From NCBI GenBank assembly GCA_026119855.1, contig JAOWBW010001900.1:62001-126000 (forward strand): a DNA stretch of 64,000 nt, given 5' to 3'. Below are positions 59,901-64,000 of the stretch, one piece after another. Within the stretch, counting starts at the first letter, position 1; each line of letters opens with the position of its first letter. Source of the DNA: Campanula takesimana (lineage: Eukaryota; Streptophyta; Magnoliopsida; Asterales; Campanulaceae). The notes beneath the pieces were generated by a model. That model did not search any database, was not told where the DNA came from, and saw only the letters and a list, made by a program, of their open reading frames with translations. Both the position numbers and the translations under genes were made by a program.

Positions 59901-62172
59901 CATAAAATGTGTCTGACAGATTCGTTTGTGGCAACGGGATTCAAGGGACCGGACAATATTGCAACCAACGGCAGCTGCATCAATTGATGTGAGTTAGCAC
60001 CTTTTATACATGCTTGTGTACTGTGATTATTGAATTATGAAGAAGATTTGATTGCATTGAAGTTCACTCTCTCTCTCGTTTGCTCTCTAACCTCTCTGTC
60101 TCCATCCTTGTGACCCTTTTTTCATATCAAAAGATAAAGAGATTGAAAGTCACATATGTTGTTCCCTTCGCTTTTGCTAAATTTGCGTCATTCTTCTTAG
60201 TTCATTAAGTACCAAAGCATCATGTGTTGTTCATGTATCCACAGATGTTGCCAGCTGTTGCCTATTCAGATAATCCATCGACAAGTTTCGCTACGAAGTT
60301 TGTTCATACATCTTTGAACAAAAACAGATGCTCCATTAACCGAGTTGTGGTAAGATATCCTAAACTGTCTTCTTGCATTTTATATATTTTGCATATATTA
60401 AAGAAAGTAAATAATTTGTAGTGTATGTGTGTGCTTATGTGCACACTAGGTACTATCATAGAGGTGGAAGAAAAAATCTTACCATTTGTTCCAGTTTTTC
60501 ATACGAGGCCTTAAATTTATATATTCAATATTGTGACTTTTGTTTGACTTGAAACAAGTATGAATCGAATTAAGGATTTGGTGGGAAGACAGTTGTTATT
60601 ATTTTCTTTTTGATTGAAAAAGAATATGCATGCTGTGGACCTGTAATCTACTGCAATGCTCTAAGGCAAGAATCCCCACTGCATTTGTATTTGATTTGCC
60701 ACCTATTGTTCATGACAACCCTGGTTTGCTGATTCAGTATCACTTGTTGATATGGCTTTAAGTTGAAGATAAAAAATGTAGGGAAGAATACAAAGACGAC
60801 TCCTACGAGCTCAGAGCAAAAAGGCAAGGTCAGAAGAAGAAAAGGAAAGAGAAATTCATAATATTGCAAGGGATCAACCGAACTCAAACGAAGCTCTTAA
60901 TTCTCATTAATCCTATACTCCACTTAAATGATGGATAACGCCGATTCAAAAGTTACCCTAATTCTATTAGACCACCACTGAGCTAGTAATCTACCAAAGG
61001 TGTCTTATTTAGCAATCATTTTTTTTTTTTTTGGTGATGTACTTCTTTGTCTCTTACCCACACCTTTCCTTTCTTTTTTTTTTTTTTTTTCTTTTTTAAA
61101 TCTAATTTCATACAAATAAAAAACTACAAATAAAAAACTGAATACGAATTTTGTCAGGAGTTATCCCCAAAATTAGATATGCTCCAAGCTAATTTGAGTT
61201 CTATGTGTTATAGGATCTTTTCATTCAGGGGCTTTTCATGGTATGCCGATGAAGGCTTTGATGTGATAATTTCTTCATTTGAGATCTCTTAATGAATATT
61301 TCTTTTTATTGTTGACTCCTTGTTGGTCCCTTGTGTACACCTTTCGTTCCTTAGTGTAGCCTTTTCTCTTATTAGAAAATGAAAGTAGTTAACCGCACAA
61401 GAAATATACTTCAAATATTTCATGACTTGTGCGTACGATGGGCATTTTTTTGTATGAATTTGTTGTCATGTCGGAATGCATCCTTCCAAATGTTCTTACA
61501 AGTTCCTGATTTTGAAATGCATTTTCTATTTCCATTGATGTCTGAATGCTAGAGACAATATACTGCAACCCATTCTACATTATGTACATTCTTCAAAATA
61601 ACCTGACAAGTGCTTTGTTTAAAGTGGACTCCTACTGGCAGGCGTCTGATTACAGGTTCTCAAAGTGGGGAATTCACTCTCTGGAATGGGCAGTCTTTTA
61701 ATTTTGAAATGATTCTGCAGGTATGGTATTCAAGATTGTTCCTACTCATTTTTTTAATCATAGGAGTATCATTAACATCTGTGTTTTTGCAGGCCCATGA
61801 TCAAGCGATCAGGTCAATGGTCTGGAGTTACAATGACAACTGGATGGTCACTGGTGATGATGGAGGTTTAATAAAGTAAGCATACCTGTTTGTACCTATT
61901 ATTGCAAAAAAAGAAGTTAATTAGTTAGAAATTAGGTCCTGTTTTGAATGCTGTCGTTCTATTTTCTGTTTCGACATCCTTTTTTGATTTCACTTCTGAA
62001 ATAGTTTAAAACTGTACATAGAGATTTCCATTTTGGTATATCGTTTTTGCTGATAAACTTGGAATTAGTAACAGTAAAAATGCTGTTGTCTCACGTCAGT
62101 GACTTTTTTAAAGTGAAAGCAGACACTGGATCATGATTGCTCTAAAAACTCAGAGCCGTTTAGTTTATCTAC

Positions 62173-62203
<31 letters not shown>

Positions 62204-62643
62204 TGTGTAGATTTACGATAATTATTATTCAAATTAACTTTGACATTTGGTTTCCGTATACTGGGTCTTGGCAGGTATTGGCAAACCAACATGAACCATG
62301 TGAAGGCCAATAAATCTGCACATAAAGAATCAGTCCGTGATTTAAGGTATAGATAAAATTGAAGATTGTCTACAAGCTTTATGAACATTTGAAGTTCTAT
62401 CAACCACTATCTTTGTCAATTTTATGCACTGTGTGCCATCTCGGATCACAGTGGTCAACGACTTTATTTTCTGCAAAGCAAGATAACTTCTTCTAGTTTC
62501 TTTTTATGTTCTACAAGATTTTTTTTACATTATACCTTTAAACAGCTTTTGTAGGACTGATTTGAAATTCTGTTCCTGTTCCGATGACACAACTGTCAAA
62601 GTGTGGGACTTTGCACGTTGTCAAGAGGAGCGTTCATTATCTG
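56953..62643 (+). CDS. FY: FY/WDR33/Pfs2-type WD40 polyadenylation factor, 5' part (exons 1-8)
   Basis: This is the plant homologue of WDR33/Pfs2, a subunit of the cleavage and polyadenylation specificity factor, which in animals helps CPSF30 read the poly(A) signal. In Arabidopsis FY acts with FCA in 3' end choice and flowering-time control. Exons are 56,953-57,295; 57,894-57,985; 59,920-59,988; 60,245-60,349; 61,625-61,720; 61,793-61,875; 62,275-62,346 and 62,546-62,643. All junctions are GT-AG and keep the frame, giving about 319 codons. Residues 8-75 are Gln/Pro-rich, with QMGEFPRGP repeated at 52-60 and 61-69. The conserved part starts near KRIRKIGQRRAVDYTS, followed by WQRDSRDR and YSDNPSTSFATKFVH. 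The first WD40 blades end LWNGQ, KYWQT and KVWDF. The rest of the propeller and the Pro-rich C-terminal region that binds FCA lie beyond the window. The start was chosen as the first Met; the next codon is also Met. No lesion is seen. Confidence 0.93.
57986..59919 (+). other. FY intron 2
   Basis: A 1.9-kb intron. Apart from the Stowaway MITE it shows only AT-rich sequence and no other gene. Confidence 0.8.
58457..58689. mobile_element. Stowaway MITE in FY intron 2
   Basis: Inverted ends CTCCCTCCGTCCCACCTC and the partner GAGGTGGGATGGAAGAAG, flanked by TA. About 233 bp. Confidence 0.88.
60350..61624 (+). other. FY intron 4
   Basis: A 1.3-kb intron with two long T runs near 61,020 and 61,075. 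No inserted element was identified with confidence. Confidence 0.75.
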
Positions 62644-62883
62644 GTAATGTCTTCCAGGATTGTCAAGAACCTTTGCAATGGAACTCTGTTTCCATTTCTT
62701 TGCTTCAATACTATTGTGTTGATTGCTTGATTTATGGTTATTTTGCTTCATCCTTCATTGTTGGCGAGAAGCTACTTTTTTTTTTTTTTTTTTTTTCTGA
62801 GTAGGACTTTCGCCATTATTTCATTTTGATTTGTTTTTCTCATCTTTGTGCCCCTCCCACCTTATTCTTTTTGTTACAACTTA

Positions 62884-63041
62884 GGAATTAAGAGGTCTTA
62901 GATTTACAAAGTTCTCCCTTCTAGGACTCGAATAAAGAGAATAAACCTTACTTTGCACAAATGCAAGAGGCTGCTCCACGACTCGAACTCGTGACCTCAA
63001 GGTCACACGGAAACCTCTTATCCAGTGCGCCAAGGCTCCCC
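62884..63041 (-). mobile_element. Au-like SINE
   Basis: On the minus strand it begins GGGGAGCCTTGGCGCACTGG, the typical Au-type start, with an A-box-like TGGCGCACTGG (63,022-63,032) and a B-box-like GAGTTCGAGTC (62,980-62,990) spaced as in a tRNA. GCAGCCTCTTGCA follows. The 3' end is less certain. Confidence 0.75.
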
Positions 63042-63071
63042 TTTAGTGAGAAATAATTAAGAGATAGATAA

Positions 63072-63340
63072 CAACAACAACAACATTACCCCAGTGCCGC
63101 AAAGGCTCCCACCTATGGTGGGGTAAGGGGGGGTCGGATGTACGCAGCCTTGCCCCTGTATTAAAGCACAGAGAGGCTCTTTCCAGATGACCCATGATGA
63201 AAATTGCGTCGAAATTGCATGGACTGACTGTTGCTTCATCACAAAGAAGCGCAGACAGTTTAGTGATCCATTTGCTTTATTCCATCATATTCCCAAGCCA
63301 AAAATAGTGAGTCTTTGGCTCCATCGGAAATGATGGAAAC
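63072..63340 (-). mobile_element. SINE-like retroposon with TTG tail
   Basis: It is bounded by a perfect 17-bp duplication AATTAAGAGATAGATAA (63,055-63,071 and 63,341-63,357). On the minus strand its 3' part includes GGCAAGGCTGCGTACATC and a GTTGTTGTTGTT tail, as in TS/Au-type SINEs. The tRNA-like head is not obvious, so it may be a SINE with a different 5' part. Confidence 0.7.
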
Positions 63341-63872
63341 AATTAAGAGATAGATAATAAAGCAAAATACTAAAGAGAGCATTTTCCATCCTTTAGTCAG
63401 AAATCGCTCAAGAGTCCAGTGGTCAGATGTTCTTTTTGACTCGTGCCTGTTGTGGGGAGTGGGGGGGGGGTGGTAACCTCGTTTTGTTGCGAGAAATGTG
63501 GATTTTTCAGTCTAGTTTACATGACAAGGTAACCAGTTGGTGGAATGAGTGTTAGGTTTAGGGGCAGTGTGGTTACATTTTTGTAAAAATAAATTTTAAT
63601 GATGGAATTAAGAGGTCTTGGAAATACTAAAAGCGCAAAGGATGCAGTTTTGTAAAATATTGATGGTATTGATAGTACGAGTCGACCGCTTTCCTGTGGT
63701 GGCCATGAGGAACAACGTAATGAGTTGAACAATAACCTTGAAGAACTTCTTTTGCGGGAATATAATAGGTAACACCTAAAGTCCACAGTTAAATGGGTCA
63801 AAGAAAGTGATAATAGTTCCAAGTTTTTCCCACCATATGGTTGCAATTGGTAAGATGCGAGGAAGTTATATA

Positions 63873-64000
63873 CTCCCTCCGTCCCAGTTTAAGGTTCTTA
63901 CTTTCCTTTTTGGTATGTCCCAGTTTAAGGTTCTTAGTTGCTTTATTCCTTAAACGGCAAAGGATGAATAGTGTTTTGGACATTCTTGTCCTCATAAAGT
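63873..64000. mobile_element. Stowaway MITE, cut by the window edge
   Basis: It starts TA-CTCCCTCCGTCCCAG and contains a tandem CCCAGTTTAAGGTTCTTA. The right end is outside the window. Confidence 0.75.

Larger units (their letters stand above)
62644..64000 (+). other. FY intron 8, incomplete
   Basis: The donor is GTAATG. The next coding segment (the continuation of the WD40 domain) was not found in the remaining 1.36 kb, so the intron extends beyond the window. It contains SINE-derived sequence and the start of a Stowaway MITE. Confidence 0.7.

Noticed and set aside
60648..60887. Open frame in FY intron 4
   Set aside because: Low-complexity hydrophobic reading with no recognisable protein, located between well-defined exons.
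62939..63050. tRNA gene suggested by A-box and B-box motifs
   Set aside because: The flanking sequence matches an Au-like SINE start and no full cloverleaf with an acceptor stem could be formed.

Overview
The window is plant nuclear DNA, almost certainly from a eudicot. It has spliceosomal introns, several LTR retrotransposon families, Stowaway, hAT and MULE-like elements, an Au-like SINE, and one recognisable housekeeping gene: the 5' part of an FY/WDR33/Pfs2-type WD40 polyadenylation factor at the right end. An asterid is possible because the SINEs look like Au/TS types, but that is a weak inference.

Bases 1-48,644 are one nest of retrotransposons. The outer element is a minus-strand copia element (B) whose 5' LTR ends at 48,644 and whose truncated 3' LTR lies at 1,288-1,750. 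A plus-strand gypsy-type element (G1, 3,813-37,317, target duplication TTCTT) sits inside B's gag. A Tat/Ogre-like gag-only element (C, 40,622-48,439) sits inside B's 5' LTR. G1's first LTR is split by a minus-strand relative of the same family (G2, 6,033-20,820, target duplication ATATG). G1's last LTR is split by a plus-strand copia element (A, 28,671-36,870, target duplication GTATC). Both G1 and G2 are three-LTR tandems (LTR-internal-LTR-internal-LTR), each flanked by only one target duplication. In G2 the middle LTR is a mosaic of the two outer ones, which points to unequal crossing-over between LTRs.

A recurrent oddity crosses families. G1, G2 and copia A carry quartets of short CpG-rich palindrome-like motifs with the core GCGACCGC, GCGGTCGC or GCGGCCGC. 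Copia B carries the same quartet layout with a different motif (GGTCCGRCCGG type), and element C has clusters of GCGCGC. In A and B the quartets occur both in the LTR and in the untranslated leader.

Bases 48,645-56,760 are a gene-poor stretch. It holds a two-exon gene fragment cut by element B, a diverged tandem repeat, a gypsy gag fragment, two hAT-type non-autonomous elements, a MULE-like element and a PIF/Harbinger-like element with a Stowaway MITE nested in it. The FY gene begins at 56,953, about 200 bp from the last of these, and eight exons (about 319 codons) are visible. Its introns contain a Stowaway MITE and SINEs, and it runs off the right edge in intron 8. The only genes likely to be functional here are FY and, doubtfully, the gag of element C. 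No tRNA, rRNA or CRISPR array was seen.
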